Shown piece by piece: positions 1-9,330 of a stretch of DNA of 15,391 nucleotides. Each line of letters begins with the position of its first letter. The first letter of the stretch is position 1. The notes beneath the pieces are model-generated. The model searched no databases and was not told where the DNA came from. It was given only the letters and a program-made list of their open reading frames with translations. A program made the translations under genes and the position numbers. Origin of the DNA: JAGBWK01 sp964462445 (GTDB taxonomy: Bacteria; Bacteroidota; Bacteroidia; Bacteroidales; Muribaculaceae); contig CAYWXG010000055.1 of NCBI GenBank assembly GCA_964462445.1, positions 1 to 15,391 of the forward strand. The letters are read 5' to 3'.

Positions 1-154
1 AGAAAACAATTTTGACAAGGCTATGGAGTTCATATACAAGAATGGCTATTTGGAAGAACTTCGTCCACGCATAGAGAAGATGCTTAAAATATCAGAAGAA
101 TGCGGTTGGGGATTCCCTGATACTTTATATGATTTCTACGATCAATATCAATAG
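1..154 (+). CDS. 3' end of an unrecognised protein
   Basis: An open frame runs in from the left edge (first full codon at base 2) and stops at TAG 152-154, giving 50 C-terminal residues. The fragment is charged and aromatic, with a probable helix containing ELRPRIEKMLKISEE and an ending GFPDTLYDFYDQYQ. I see no motif I can name. It is followed within 12 bases by a strong hairpin terminator, which supports it being a real gene end. The rest of the gene lies outside the window, so no function is offered. Confidence 0.6.
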   Translation, partial: ENNFDKAMEFIYKNGYLEELRPRIEKMLKISEECGWGFPDTLYDFYDQYQ

Positions 155-165
155 GAAAGAATTGA

Positions 166-211
166 AAAAGTAGCCAAATTCCTTGACTGGGCAAAGAGTT
201 TGGCTACTTTT
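166..211 (+). terminator. Hairpin terminator of the left-edge gene
   Basis: A perfect 13-bp inverted repeat: AAAAGTAGCCAAA (166-178) pairs with TTTGGCTACTTTT (199-211) around a 20-nt loop. The right arm itself ends in four T. It sits just after the stop at 154 and well before the dnaB promoter. Confidence 0.75.
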
Positions 212-448
212 GTATCAGAGTCGTTTGATAATGCATAATGCAGAAGATTGGTGCAATCTCAAAGTTGCCAAATAGTTACCAATAACTTCCTACCATAGTA
301 CTCGTTATTTGTGTATCAATAAGATACGGAAGAGTTTTTATCCATCGCAAAGATACGTATTATTTATCAACACCTGCATTTAAACAATTGAAAATTTTGT
401 GTTGATAATTTCATTATATTCTCGCTTGGCGGTAACATGCAATTTTAC
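212..448. other. Non-coding region upstream of dnaB
   Basis: No gene is seen here. It holds a short hairpin (AGATTG 245-250 with CAATCT 254-259) and a 10-bp inverted pair, TTATCAACAC (364-373) and GTGTTGATAA (399-408). Each arm of that pair contains TTATCAACA, one base from the DnaA box TTATCCACA. The pair lies directly upstream of the dnaB promoter and could be a regulatory site. Confidence 0.4.
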
Positions 449-456
449 TACTTTTG
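426..456 (+). promoter_or_regulatory. dnaB promoter
   Basis: A -7 box TACTTTTG (449-456) matches the Bacteroidetes consensus TAnnTTTG. TTGG (426-429) lies 19 nt upstream as a -33 element. Transcription would start near 463, about 32 nt before the chosen dnaB ATG. This rules out the longer in-frame start at 399. Confidence 0.7.
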
Positions 457-494
457 CATCATCGAAATATTACTTAGAAAAACCGATTAAAGCG

Positions 495-2045
495 ATGGAA
501 CTCACAAACAAGCAAGGACGACGTGAAGGGGGACGCCCTCAATATCAACAGCAATCTAAAATCGACACTTTGGGTCGATTGCAACCTCAGGATAAGGACT
601 TGGAAGAAGCGGTCCTTGGGGCTATTATGCTTGAAAAAGATGCTTATACAGTAGTTTGTGACATACTTCGCCCCGAAAGTTTTTACGAACCAAGCAACCA
701 AAAAATTTATCAAGCAATACAATCGTTGGGTGCTGCTCAGCGTCCTATTGATATGCTCACCGTCATGGAGCAACTTCGTTTAAATGGTACTCTTGAAGAG
801 GTTGGCGGTCCTGCATTTATTGCCGAACTTACTTCTCGTGTCGCTTCTTCCGCCAATGTTGAATACCATGCTCGTATCGTAGCTCAAAAATATCTCGCTC
901 GTGAACTTATCACCTTTGCTTCAAATATCGAAGCAAAAGCCTACGACGAAACCAACGATGTCGACGATTTGATGCAAGAAGCAGAGGGAAAGTTATTTGA
1001 AATTTCTCAACGAAACGTAAAAAAAGATTTCACTCAGGTCGACCCTGTTATCAAGCAAGCCATCGAACAAATTGAAGCCGCAGCCAATCGAGCTTCCGGT
1101 ATGTCAGGTCTCGAATCGGGATTTCACGACCTTGATAAAATTACTTCCGGATGGCAACGTAGCGACCTTGTTATCATCGCTGCTCGCCCCGCGATGGGTA
1201 AGACTGCATTCGTGCTTTCCATGGCTAAAAATATGGCGGTCAACTACAATACTCCGGTAGCCATTTTCTCTCTTGAAATGTCCAATATTCAGCTCGTCAA
1301 TCGTTTAATTTGCAACGTGTGCGAACTTGAGAGTGAAAAGATTAAAAGTGGACGTCTCGACAATCGCGAATGGGACCAATTGATGTCGCGCATACGCAAC
1401 CTTTATAGCGCTCCTCTGTTCATCGACGATACGGCTTCTCTTTCGATTTTTGAATTGCGTACAAAAGCTCGCCGATTGGTACGTGAGCACAATGTGCAAT
1501 TCATCATCATCGACTATTTGCAGCTCATGAATGCTTCCGGCATGAAATTCGGTTCTCGTGAGCAGGAGGTGTCAATGATATCTCGTTCGCTTAAACAACT
1601 GGCGAAGGAATTGAACATCCCGATTGTAGCACTTTCGCAGCTCAACCGTAGCGTTGAATCTCGCACCGATGGTAAGCGTCCTCAGCTTTCCGACCTTCGT
1701 GAATCCGGTGCAATCGAGCAAGATGCCGATATCGTTTGCTTTATTCACCGTCCAGAATACTATATCAAGAGTGATACCGATGCTGATGGCAATGACATTC
1801 GTAATCTCGCACAGTTCATCATCGCCAAGCACCGTAATGGTCAAGTGACCGATGTCAAAATGCGATTCCGCGGACAGTACACTCGTTTTGAAAATTGGGA
1901 TGAGGAGAACACTAAATATGGAGAAGCTACTGTCGGGTCTCGAATTAATTCCGAGGACTCTTCAGTTGTAGCTTCAGCTGATCCGTTCTCTGGTGGTACT
2001 GCCGATTTGCGTGCTTCTAAATCAAATGAGATTACTCCATTCTAA
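495..2045 (+). CDS. dnaB: Replicative DNA helicase DnaB
   Basis: A 516-residue hexameric 5'-3' replicative helicase that unwinds DNA at the fork and recruits primase. The N-terminal DnaB domain begins near residue 29 (PQDKDLEEAVLGAIMLEKDA). The RecA-like ATPase domain has Walker A ARPAMGKT at 230-237, SLEMS soon after, and a Walker B strand ending in D340 (FIIIDYLQLM). It also has the LSQLNRSVESR and LSDLRESGAIEQDAD signatures of motif 4 and the arginine-finger region. Length fits the Bacteroidetes family. The ATG at 495 is chosen because the frame extends upstream to 399 only through the promoter. The C-terminal tail of about 40 residues is low-complexity and Ser/Ala-rich. No intein is present. 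It appears to be transcribed alone. Confidence 0.97.
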   Translation: MELTNKQGRREGGRPQYQQQSKIDTLGRLQPQDKDLEEAVLGAIMLEKDAYTVVCDILRPESFYEPSNQKIYQAIQSLGAAQRPIDMLTVMEQLRLNGTLEEVGGPAFIAELTSRVASSANVEYHARIVAQKYLARELITFASNIEAKAYDETNDVDDLMQEAEGKLFEISQRNVKKDFTQVDPVIKQAIEQIEAAANRASGMSGLESGFHDLDKITSGWQRSDLVIIAARPAMGKTAFVLSMAKNMAVNYNTPVAIFSLEMSNIQLVNRLICNVCELESEKIKSGRLDNREWDQLMSRIRNLYSAPLFIDDTASLSIFELRTKARRLVREHNVQFIIIDYLQLMNASGMKFGSREQEVSMISRSLKQLAKELNIPIVALSQLNRSVESRTDGKRPQLSDLRESGAIEQDADIVCFIHRPEYYIKSDTDADGNDIRNLAQFIIAKHRNGQVTDVKMRFRGQYTRFENWDEENTKYGEATVGSRINSEDSSVVASADPFSGGTADLRASKSNEITPF

Positions 2046-2145
2046 TCCCTACATTATCCTGCAAACATCCCTCATTTCAGAGTTTTAAACATTTCATAAC
2101 AAACAGTTGTTAGAGTATAAAACTATTCTAATTTTACTATTTGTT

Positions 2146-3204
2146 ATGAAAAAGGTTGTTTTATTAATTGCCTTAGCTTTAGGCACTGGCGGAGCGTTTG
2201 CTCAAAAAATCAATAGTAAGGAATTGAAGCAATTGCAAGCTTTCCTAACTCAACCCGCGGAACTCGTTGCAACAAATGCTCAAGCCTTAAACATTACTGA
2301 TCTAAGCAATCCTATAGGGTGGGAAGGTGTAACTATTGAAAATGGTCATGTCGTTCAACTGCAATGGAAAGGTAAGCACCTTGCAGGCTCTCTCAACCTT
2401 TCTGGATTTAGCGCATTGAAGGAAGTCAATGTGTCGCGCAACAATCTTTCGCAACTTAGTGTCGCCAACAATCCCGTTTTGGCTACCCTTGATGCTTCAC
2501 GAAACAAACTTTCGGATTTCTCTGCCGACAATTGTTCTTCCCTTAATAACTTGAAAATTAATCGTAATCGATTGACTACTCTCAACCTATCCGGTACTAT
2601 GACACTCAAAACATTGAATTGCTCCGGAAATCTATTTGTAGAGCTGTCGGTTGCAAATTCTCCCACATTGGTCACTTTAAATTGTCAAGACTGTCATCTC
2701 GAGGCTCTGAATGTTTCCGGATGTAAAGCGCTTAAAAATCTGTATTGTGGATACAACAAACTGACCTCTCTTGCTCTTATTGATGTCGAAAATCTCGCCA
2801 ACATAAATATAGATGACAATCAGATTGATAAACTTTATCTCAACAATCTCCCCTCACTCACCTCGTTTATGTGTTCCGACAACAATATGACCCAATTAGC
2901 AATAAGTAATTGTAATGCATTAAGCGATTTGGTTTGTTCTTTTAACGACTTGACCTCATTGTCTGTCGACAATTGCCCTAATCTGACTTATGTTGACTGC
3001 TCTTACAACGACTTGACCTACCTCGACTTATCTAATCAATATTTTCTTGAAAGGTTGATTTGTAATAACAACCAACTATCCACTCTCGATGTCTCATTTG
3101 ACAGCGCTCTTCGCTACATTAACTGTCGTTTCAATTCAATTTTCGACTTGCGTGCAGTCGGGTGTACAAATCTGAGAATGGTGGCATGCCGTTGGAATTT
3201 CTGA
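2146..3204 (+). CDS. Exported leucine-rich-repeat protein with 21-residue repeats
   Basis: A 352-residue protein. The ATG at 2146 opens a clear signal peptide (MKKVVLLIALALGTGGAFAQ); the same frame runs back to a TTG at 2107, but that would bury the signal. After an N-terminal region of about 70 residues come twelve consecutive repeats of exactly 21 residues plus a partial thirteenth. The pattern is LxxLxCxxNxLTxLxVxNCxx, the BspA/internalin-like form common in Bacteroidetes. Such proteins build solenoids for adhesion or protein binding. Many repeats carry Cys at the C position. It ends inside a repeat (MVACRWNF) with no visible capping or secretion-sorting domain, so it is probably periplasmic or a surface protein of unknown partner. 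Confidence 0.85.
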   Translation: MKKVVLLIALALGTGGAFAQKINSKELKQLQAFLTQPAELVATNAQALNITDLSNPIGWEGVTIENGHVVQLQWKGKHLAGSLNLSGFSALKEVNVSRNNLSQLSVANNPVLATLDASRNKLSDFSADNCSSLNNLKINRNRLTTLNLSGTMTLKTLNCSGNLFVELSVANSPTLVTLNCQDCHLEALNVSGCKALKNLYCGYNKLTSLALIDVENLANINIDDNQIDKLYLNNLPSLTSFMCSDNNMTQLAISNCNALSDLVCSFNDLTSLSVDNCPNLTYVDCSYNDLTYLDLSNQYFLERLICNNNQLSTLDVSFDSALRYINCRFNSIFDLRAVGCTNLRMVACRWNF

Positions 3205-3311
3205 GACCAGCTCTGATTCTTTATTGTAATCAAAAAATCCATATCAACAATATTGGTGTGGCGAGAGTTCGAATTATAGCCGGTGAGATATGAAATGTTG
3301 AAAAAAAAACG

Positions 3312-3319
3312 TAAATTTG
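3312..3319 (+). promoter_or_regulatory. lepA -7 promoter box
   Basis: TAAATTTG matches TAnnTTTG, and the 12 bases TAAATTTGCACT recur in the promoter of the structured RNA at 14516. No good -33 TTTG is seen at the expected spacing. It lies 54 nt before the lepA ATG, which supports the start at 3374 over the longer frame from 3317. Confidence 0.5.
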
Positions 3320-3373
3320 CACTTATATTTGATTTACTATATAGGTATTGACACTAACACAAGTAGCCTTGAA

Positions 3374-5161
3374 ATGAAAAATATAAGGAATTTTTGTATA
3401 ATCGCTCATATCGACCACGGCAAATCGACTCTCGCCGACCGTCTTCTTGAATACACTAAAACTGTTGCTCAGAAAGATTTACAAGCTCAGGTACTCGACG
3501 ATATGGACTTGGAACGCGAGCGTGGCATTACTATTAAAAGCCATGCCATTCAGATGGAGCATTCTATTGATGGGGTTAACTACATTTTGAATCTTATTGA
3601 TACTCCTGGACACGTCGATTTTTCTTACGAGGTATCACGTTCGATTGCTGCTTGTGAAGGTGCGCTACTTATTGTTGATGCATCGCAAGGAATCCAAGCC
3701 CAAACGATTTCAAATCTCTATATGGCAATCGACAATGACTTGGAGATTATTCCCGTAATTAACAAGGTCGACCTCGACTCAGCTAAACCCGATGAGGTCG
3801 AAGACCAAATAGTGGAACTCCTTGGCTGTAGCCGTGATGAAATTATTCGTGCTTCCGGCAAAACCGGTATCGGGATAGATGACATCCTACGCGCTATTGT
3901 TGAACGCATTCCGGCGCCAAAGGGTGACCCCGATGCTCCGTTACAAGCTTTAATTTTCGACTCGGTATTTAACCCATTCCGTGGTATTATTGCATATTTT
4001 AAAATTGTAAACGGACGAATCTCCAAAGATGATTTCGTGAAATTCGTTTCTACAGGCAAAGAATATCATGCCGATGAAATAGGTGTTCTTAAACTTGATA
4101 TGGCTCCTCGTGCCGAGCTTTCTGCCGGCAATGTGGGATATATTATTTCCGGTATTAAGACTTCTAAAGAAGTTCGTGTCGGCGATACGATTACTCATGT
4201 GTCTCGCCCTTGCGAAGCCGCTATCGATGGATTTGAAGAGGTAAAACCAATGGTTTTTGCCGGCGTTTATCCTATTGAAACCGAGGATTTTGAGAATCTA
4301 CGCGCTTCTCTTGAAAAATTGCAGCTCAACGATGCTTCGCTCACTTTCCAACCGGAATCTTCTGCAGCTCTCGGATTCGGATTTCGTTGCGGATTCCTCG
4401 GTTTGCTTCACATGGAAATTGTGCAAGAACGTCTCGGTAGAGAATTCGACATGGATGTTATAACTACCGTTCCAAACGTTTCATATCGCGTTTACGATAA
4501 AAAAGGAAACATGAGTGAAGTACACAACCCCTCAGGGTTGCCCGATATCACTCTTATTGACCATATTGAGGAACCATATATACGAGCATCGGTGATTACA
4601 ACCACCGACTTTATTGGCCCGATTATGACCTTGTGCTTGGGTAAACGTGGCGAACTCGTTAAGCAAGAATTTATTTCAGGCAACCGCGTTGAAATAATTT
4701 TCGATATGCCTTTGGGGGAAATAGTTATCGACTTCTACGACAAGCTCAAGAGTATATCTAAAGGTTATGCTTCTTTCGACTATCACATTAGCGACTTCCG
4801 TGAATCAAGACTTATTAAACTCGACATATTGCTTAATGGTGAAAGTGTTGACGCCTTATCAACTCTCACTCATGCCGACAATGCCGTTACCTTCGGACGT
4901 CGTATGTGTGAAAAGCTTAAAGAACTAATCCCGCGTCAGCAATTTGATATTGCTATTCAAGCTGCTATTGGCGCTAAAATCATTGCGCGCGAAACAATCA
5001 AAGCAGTTCGTAAGGATGTGACTGCAAAATGTTATGGTGGCGACATCTCTCGTAAACGCAAACTTCTCGAAAAGCAGAAAAAAGGTAAAAAGCGCATGAA
5101 ACAAATAGGCTCGGTTGAGGTGCCACAAAAAGCTTTCCTTGCCGTGTTGAAACTGGATTAA
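3374..5161 (+). CDS. lepA: Elongation factor 4 (LepA), ribosomal GTPase
   Basis: A 595-residue translational GTPase that binds the ribosome and acts on stalled or mistranslocated complexes or on 30S biogenesis. G1 is AHIDHGKST at 11-19, switch II DTPGH at 76-80, G4 NKVD at 130-133, and G5 a SGKTG-type sequence near 159. The EF-G-like domains follow, and the LepA-specific C-terminal domain is seen in YKATCK-like basic sequence (AKCYGGDISRKRKLLEKQKK) near the end. The length is the family norm. The ATG at 3374 starts MKNIRNFCIIAHIDHGKST, as in other LepA proteins. A terminator follows 16 bases after the stop. Confidence 0.97.
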   Translation: MKNIRNFCIIAHIDHGKSTLADRLLEYTKTVAQKDLQAQVLDDMDLERERGITIKSHAIQMEHSIDGVNYILNLIDTPGHVDFSYEVSRSIAACEGALLIVDASQGIQAQTISNLYMAIDNDLEIIPVINKVDLDSAKPDEVEDQIVELLGCSRDEIIRASGKTGIGIDDILRAIVERIPAPKGDPDAPLQALIFDSVFNPFRGIIAYFKIVNGRISKDDFVKFVSTGKEYHADEIGVLKLDMAPRAELSAGNVGYIISGIKTSKEVRVGDTITHVSRPCEAAIDGFEEVKPMVFAGVYPIETEDFENLRASLEKLQLNDASLTFQPESSAALGFGFRCGFLGLLHMEIVQERLGREFDMDVITTVPNVSYRVYDKKGNMSEVHNPSGLPDITLIDHIEEPYIRASVITTTDFIGPIMTLCLGKRGELVKQEFISGNRVEIIFDMPLGEIVIDFYDKLKSISKGYASFDYHISDFRESRLIKLDILLNGESVDALSTLTHADNAVTFGRRMCEKLKELIPRQQFDIAIQAAIGAKIIARETIKAVRKDVTAKCYGGDISRKRKLLEKQKKGKKRMKQIGSVEVPQKAFLAVLKLD

Positions 5162-5177
5162 TCGATTCTAACTATAT

Positions 5178-5216
5178 CACAACGGAGCACAACCTATAAT
5201 TTTGTGCTCCGTTGTG
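5178..5216 (+). terminator. lepA terminator
   Basis: A perfect 15-bp stem: CACAACGGAGCACAA (5178-5192) with its complement at 5202-5216, loop of 9 nt. No long T run follows, so it may also serve to stabilise the 3' end. Confidence 0.75.
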
Positions 5217-5271
5217 TATCAATTCTACTCTCTGCCGGTATTAATATTAATGAAAAATTTTCCCATATAAT

Positions 5272-6762
5272 ATGACGAACCGACAAAATAATTCTAATTA
5301 CGAAAACGCTGAAAATCAGCAAAACTCAGCTAATGGCAATAGTTCAAAACCGATTGAATCGCCGGGGCTGATGCAAAATGCCGAAAACCTCATTGTGAAT
5401 TCGGCTCATGTTATTTTCTACTCTGCGCGTCAGGCATTGCGCCACCATGCTTCCGGTGGTAACGTCCTGATTTTTGCAACTGTTTTAGCTCTGATTGTTG
5501 CAAACATTCCGGCTATTAGTGGACATTATTTCGAATTTTGGGAACAAGAAATACGTTTGCAAATTGGGAATTTCAACATCTTCTCCCATGGCGGACATCC
5601 AATGAATTTGTTACAGTTCATTAACGATGCGTTGATGGCTATCTTCTTTTTCTCTATAGGTCTTGAAATTAAGCGAGAAGTACTTGTAGGTGAACTTTCC
5701 TCATTTCGAAACGCATTACTCCCGATTATAGGTGCTATTGGCGGTATGGTCGTGCCGGTAATTATCTATTTGGCATTTTCAATGGGAACAGATTATAGTG
5801 GAGGTGCAGCCATCCCGATGGCTACCGATATCGCTTTTTCACTTGGTGTTCTCGCTATGTTGGGTCGTCGCGTCCCTCTTTCTCTGAAAATATTCCTTAC
5901 CACTCTTGCCGTTGTTGATGATATTGGAGGTATTATTGTCATTGCAGTTTTCTACTCCACTCAAATAGATGGTATATTATTGCTCTATGCGCTCATGCTC
6001 TTCGGTGTACTTCTCATGGGCTCTTGGTTGCGTATCAAGAGTAAAATGTTCTATATCGGTGTCGGCGGTGTGATATGGTTCTTATTCCTCAACTCAGGCA
6101 TTCACCCAACAATCGCTGGCGTGTTGGTTGCCTTTTGCGTCCCTGCAACGCCCGTATTTGAACCGAAAAAATATATCAAAAAGATGCGCGATGCAATTAC
6201 TCATTTCCGCCGCGAAGACGACGAAACTCTTTCTCGCAAAGGCATCTTGTCGAAGCAGCAACTCGACTGGCTTAAGCAAGTTGAATCTGCATCCGATAAA
6301 GTTATATCTCCGCTTCAGGACCTTGAAGACACACTGCACCCCCTTGTCAACTACATTATAATCCCATTATTCGCATTTGCTAATGCCGGAATATTTTTGC
6401 TCGACATGGATCCTATGAGTATCTTTGAAGGAGTAAGTTGGGCTGTGATTTGTGCATTGGTTGTGGGTAAATGTGCCGGTATTTTTGTATTCTCATGGAT
6501 GACTATTAAACTTCGACTTGCACCAATGCCCGAGCATAGTAATTGGAAGATGATGGCCTCGATTGCAATGTTAGGGGGTATTGGTTTTACAGTTTCAATT
6601 TTCATTGCCAACCTCTCTTTTGGCTCAATGGGCGATGAGGGGGCTGCGCTTCTCAGCAATGCAAAACTTGGTATTGTTGTTGGTTCATTGATTGCCGGAA
6701 TTGCCGGTTATCAACTTCTTCGACGCACTTTGCCCAAACAACCTGTAGAAGCTGAAGAATAA
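5272..6762 (+). CDS. nhaA: Na+/H+ antiporter NhaA
   Basis: A 496-residue inner-membrane antiporter that exchanges cytoplasmic Na+ for protons. It keeps the family signatures: GLEIKREVLVGELSS, IPMATDIAFSLGVLAMLG, LTTLAVVDDIGG and PLFAFANAG. D186, D216 and D217 correspond to the ion-binding and pH-sensing aspartates D133, D163 and D164 of the E. coli protein by a constant offset of 53. It is about 100 residues longer than E. coli NhaA. The extra length is a polar, Asn/Gln-rich N-terminal tail (about 1-50) and a charged cytoplasmic insertion near 300-350 (from KKYIKKMRDAITHFRRED to SDKVISPLQDLED). It stands as a single gene between two hairpin terminators. Confidence 0.95.
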   Translation: MTNRQNNSNYENAENQQNSANGNSSKPIESPGLMQNAENLIVNSAHVIFYSARQALRHHASGGNVLIFATVLALIVANIPAISGHYFEFWEQEIRLQIGNFNIFSHGGHPMNLLQFINDALMAIFFFSIGLEIKREVLVGELSSFRNALLPIIGAIGGMVVPVIIYLAFSMGTDYSGGAAIPMATDIAFSLGVLAMLGRRVPLSLKIFLTTLAVVDDIGGIIVIAVFYSTQIDGILLLYALMLFGVLLMGSWLRIKSKMFYIGVGGVIWFLFLNSGIHPTIAGVLVAFCVPATPVFEPKKYIKKMRDAITHFRREDDETLSRKGILSKQQLDWLKQVESASDKVISPLQDLEDTLHPLVNYIIIPLFAFANAGIFLLDMDPMSIFEGVSWAVICALVVGKCAGIFVFSWMTIKLRLAPMPEHSNWKMMASIAMLGGIGFTVSIFIANLSFGSMGDEGAALLSNAKLGIVVGSLIAGIAGYQLLRRTLPKQPVEAEE

Positions 6763-6803
6763 TACACATATATTTATTAGCTAACAGTTATATATCCTAA
6801 ACA

Positions 6804-6840
6804 GCAACGAGATGCGACACATAAAATCGCATCTCGTTGC
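6804..6840 (+). terminator. nhaA terminator
   Basis: A perfect 14-bp stem: GCAACGAGATGCGA (6804-6817) with its complement at 6827-6840, loop of 9 nt. The architecture matches the lepA terminator (long stem, 9-nt loop, weak T run). Confidence 0.75.
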
Positions 6841-7042
6841 GTATTTTGGGGCATTCGTTGAATTCTCTACAAAAATTTTCTTTGAATTTTTGCATTTTCA
6901 CATTTTTATGTTAATTTTACGGCGAAATGTTAAAATTGAAATTTCGAGGAAACAACAAACACTTTTTTCAACTTATCTGTTAATGTTATAAAAAATGTGC
7001 AAAATAGCATCCTTGATTTCAGCGATTTAATACGATAAAGAT

Positions 7043-8587
7043 ATGAAGAAATCTACTATATGGCTACTCACAATATTAATGGTTGTCACCTTCATTGGTT
7101 TGCTTTACATCGAAATCAAATACATGGAGGACATCATCAAGATGCGCGACGACCAATTTGCCGAGGGTGTTAGCCGAAGTCTTTCTCATGTAAGCCATGA
7201 GCTCCAACAAGAAGAAGGACGCTATTATATTGAGAAGGATGTAAGTGAGGTTGAGTCAGCTACTCTTTATTCGCAGAATTCCGATGGGCAACTACCTCAT
7301 TTAGGTGGCATAAGTTATAAGTTCAACACTTTCTCAGGGATTGAAGGTAGGTTGACAATACGTGGTGACGTTGACCAAATTTCAAAATTACGTACTGATG
7401 AAATCGAACTGTTTGACCGTAAGAAAGATTTTGACGAAGCTCAGGCGCGTGTTGATAACAGTAGACGTTCTAAAGAAGACATACTCAACCAGGTAATCTT
7501 TAAAATCAGCGCTCAAGCCATCAATCGTCCCATTATCGAACGCGTGGATTCGACTCTGACAAGAGAGTTAATAACTCAAGAACTCGAAAACAATGGGATT
7601 AGTATCCCATTCTGCTTCGCTGTCGTAAACTATAATGGTATTCCTGTGTACACAACCGAAGGGTTCCCCAAAGTTGCTTACACCGAGGAGGGTACTATGT
7701 TCACTCAGGAAATTTTCCCCTACGACCCTGAAAATAAAAAGATTTTCCTCAAAGTATATTTCCCTTCAAAGGAAAAATACATTCTCAAATCGGTGCGTTT
7801 CTTAATCCCGGCATTTATCTTCACCATCATATTGCTATTCGTCTTTGTTTACGTCATAATTTTGGCTTTCCGCCAGAAGAAACTCAACGAGATGAAAACC
7901 GACTTCATCAACAACATGACCCACGAGTTCAAAACTCCCATTTCCACAATTTCACTCGCAGCTCAAATGCTCAACGACGATTCTGTGAGAAAATCTCCGG
8001 CCATGTTGCAACATATCTCAACCGTAATCAACGACGAAACAAAGCGCCTTCGTTTCCAAGTTGAAAAGGTGTTGCAGATGTCGATGTTCGACCGCAAGAA
8101 AGCCACAGTGCGTTTGCAAGAAGTCGATGCTAATGCCACAATCGACAATATTGTTCACAACTTCAAAATCAAAGTTGAAAAATATGGCGGGAAACTCAAC
8201 GCCTATCTTGATGCTGAGGACTCTATCGTTAACGTCGATGAAATGCACTTCACCAACGTAATCTACAACCTGCTCGACAATGCAGTCAAATATCGTTGCG
8301 AGGACCGTCCTCTCGACATTGTAGTGACAACAACTAATATCTCAAATTCTCGTCTTGAAATCACTATTGCCGACAATGGTATTGGTATCAAGAAAGAGCA
8401 TTTGCGCAAAATATTCGAAAAATTCTATCGTGTGCCAACAGGCAATCAACACGATGTTAAAGGTTTCGGACTTGGGTTGGCTTACGTCTATAAAATGATT
8501 TACGTACTCGGCGGAACAATCAAAGCCGAATCCGAACTTAATCAAGGAACAAAATTTATAATAATATTACCACTAATTAAAAATTGA
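7043..8587 (+). CDS. rprX: Sensor histidine kinase, RprX type
   Basis: A 514-residue membrane sensor kinase. Transmembrane helix 1 is at about 5-24, then a periplasmic sensing region of about 225 residues, then helix 2 at about 252-275 (FLIPAFIFTIILLFVFVYVIIL). The kinase core is complete: H-box with the phospho-accepting His at 294 (NNMTHEFKTPIS), N-box with N413 (NVIYNLLDNAVKYR), G1 DNGIGI at 444-449, F-box KIFEKFYRV, and G2 GFGLGL from 474. Its stop is 5 bases before the response-regulator ATG, so the two are one operon and cognate partners. The pair matches my memory of RprX/RprY of Bacteroides fragilis, an envelope or stress-linked system; the signal sensed is not evident. Confidence 0.9.
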   Translation: MKKSTIWLLTILMVVTFIGLLYIEIKYMEDIIKMRDDQFAEGVSRSLSHVSHELQQEEGRYYIEKDVSEVESATLYSQNSDGQLPHLGGISYKFNTFSGIEGRLTIRGDVDQISKLRTDEIELFDRKKDFDEAQARVDNSRRSKEDILNQVIFKISAQAINRPIIERVDSTLTRELITQELENNGISIPFCFAVVNYNGIPVYTTEGFPKVAYTEEGTMFTQEIFPYDPENKKIFLKVYFPSKEKYILKSVRFLIPAFIFTIILLFVFVYVIILAFRQKKLNEMKTDFINNMTHEFKTPISTISLAAQMLNDDSVRKSPAMLQHISTVINDETKRLRFQVEKVLQMSMFDRKKATVRLQEVDANATIDNIVHNFKIKVEKYGGKLNAYLDAEDSIVNVDEMHFTNVIYNLLDNAVKYRCEDRPLDIVVTTTNISNSRLEITIADNGIGIKKEHLRKIFEKFYRVPTGNQHDVKGFGLGLAYVYKMIYVLGGTIKAESELNQGTKFIIILPLIKN

Positions 8588-8592
8588 CAATT

Positions 8593-9306
8593 ATGGAAGA
8601 ACGTATGCGTATCTTATTATGCGAGGACGATGAAAACCTCGGCATGTTGCTTCGTGAATATCTCCAAGCTAAAGGTTTTAATGCCGACCTTTATCCCGAC
8701 GGCGACGCAGGTTATAAAGCTTTCCTCAAAGGAAAATACGACATCTGTGTTCTCGACGTGATGATGCCCAAAAAGGACGGATTCACTCTCGCTCAGGAAA
8801 TTCGCACTGTAAACTCTGAAGTGCCTATCATTTTCCTCACTGCAAAACAGCTCAAAGATGATATCCTTGAAGGTTTCAAAATCGGTGCCGACGACTATAT
8901 CACAAAACCCTTCTCTATGGAAGAACTCGTATTCCGTATCGAAGCTATTCTTCGCCGTGTGAAAGGCAAAAAGGGTAAAGAAGTGACAATGTACAAAATA
9001 GGTAAATTCACTTTCGACACTCAAAAACAAACACTCATGGTTGAGGACAAAGTGACCAAACTCACCACCAAAGAGTCCGAACTCCTTAGCCTTCTTTGCG
9101 CTCACGTCAACGAAATTCTTGAACGTAATTTCGCGCTCAAAACAATTTGGATCGACGACAACTATTTCAATGCCCGTTCGATGGACGTTTACATCACCAA
9201 GCTTCGCAAGCACCTCAAAGACGACCCGACCATTGAAATCATCAACATCCACGGCAAAGGCTACAAACTTATAGCTCCCGAATCTGAAGTTTCAGCCGAA
9301 GCATAA
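8593..9306 (+). CDS. rprY: Response regulator RprY, OmpR family
   Basis: A 237-residue transcriptional regulator. The receiver domain has the acidic cluster CEDDEN at 10-15, phospho-acceptor D55 (VLDVMMPKKDG), the switch Thr in FLTAK, and the Lys of ITKPFS. A winged-helix OmpR/PhoB DNA-binding domain follows (LTTKESELLSLLCAH, SMDVYITKLRKHLKDD, IHGKGYKL). The sequence closely resembles Bacteroides RprY as I remember it. ATG 8593 is chosen; a TTG at 8584 overlaps the kinase stop and an ATG at 8605 is a shorter alternative. The intact terminator after it is where the island junction lies. Confidence 0.92.
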   Translation: MEERMRILLCEDDENLGMLLREYLQAKGFNADLYPDGDAGYKAFLKGKYDICVLDVMMPKKDGFTLAQEIRTVNSEVPIIFLTAKQLKDDILEGFKIGADDYITKPFSMEELVFRIEAILRRVKGKKGKEVTMYKIGKFTFDTQKQTLMVEDKVTKLTTKESELLSLLCAHVNEILERNFALKTIWIDDNYFNARSMDVYITKLRKHLKDDPTIEIINIHGKGYKLIAPESEVSAEA

Positions 9307-9330
9307 TAGTTTGGCAAATACAAATAAACG

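Noticed and set aside
399..494. Longer N-terminus for DnaB from the start at 399
   Set aside because: It would translate through the dnaB promoter (449-456), and the extra residues are not DnaB-like.
8617..9252. A 211-codon open frame on the minus strand opposite rprY
   Set aside because: It lies wholly antisense to a confidently identified response regulator, is Phe/Val/Glu-skewed as expected from complementing that gene's codons, and has no recognisable motif.
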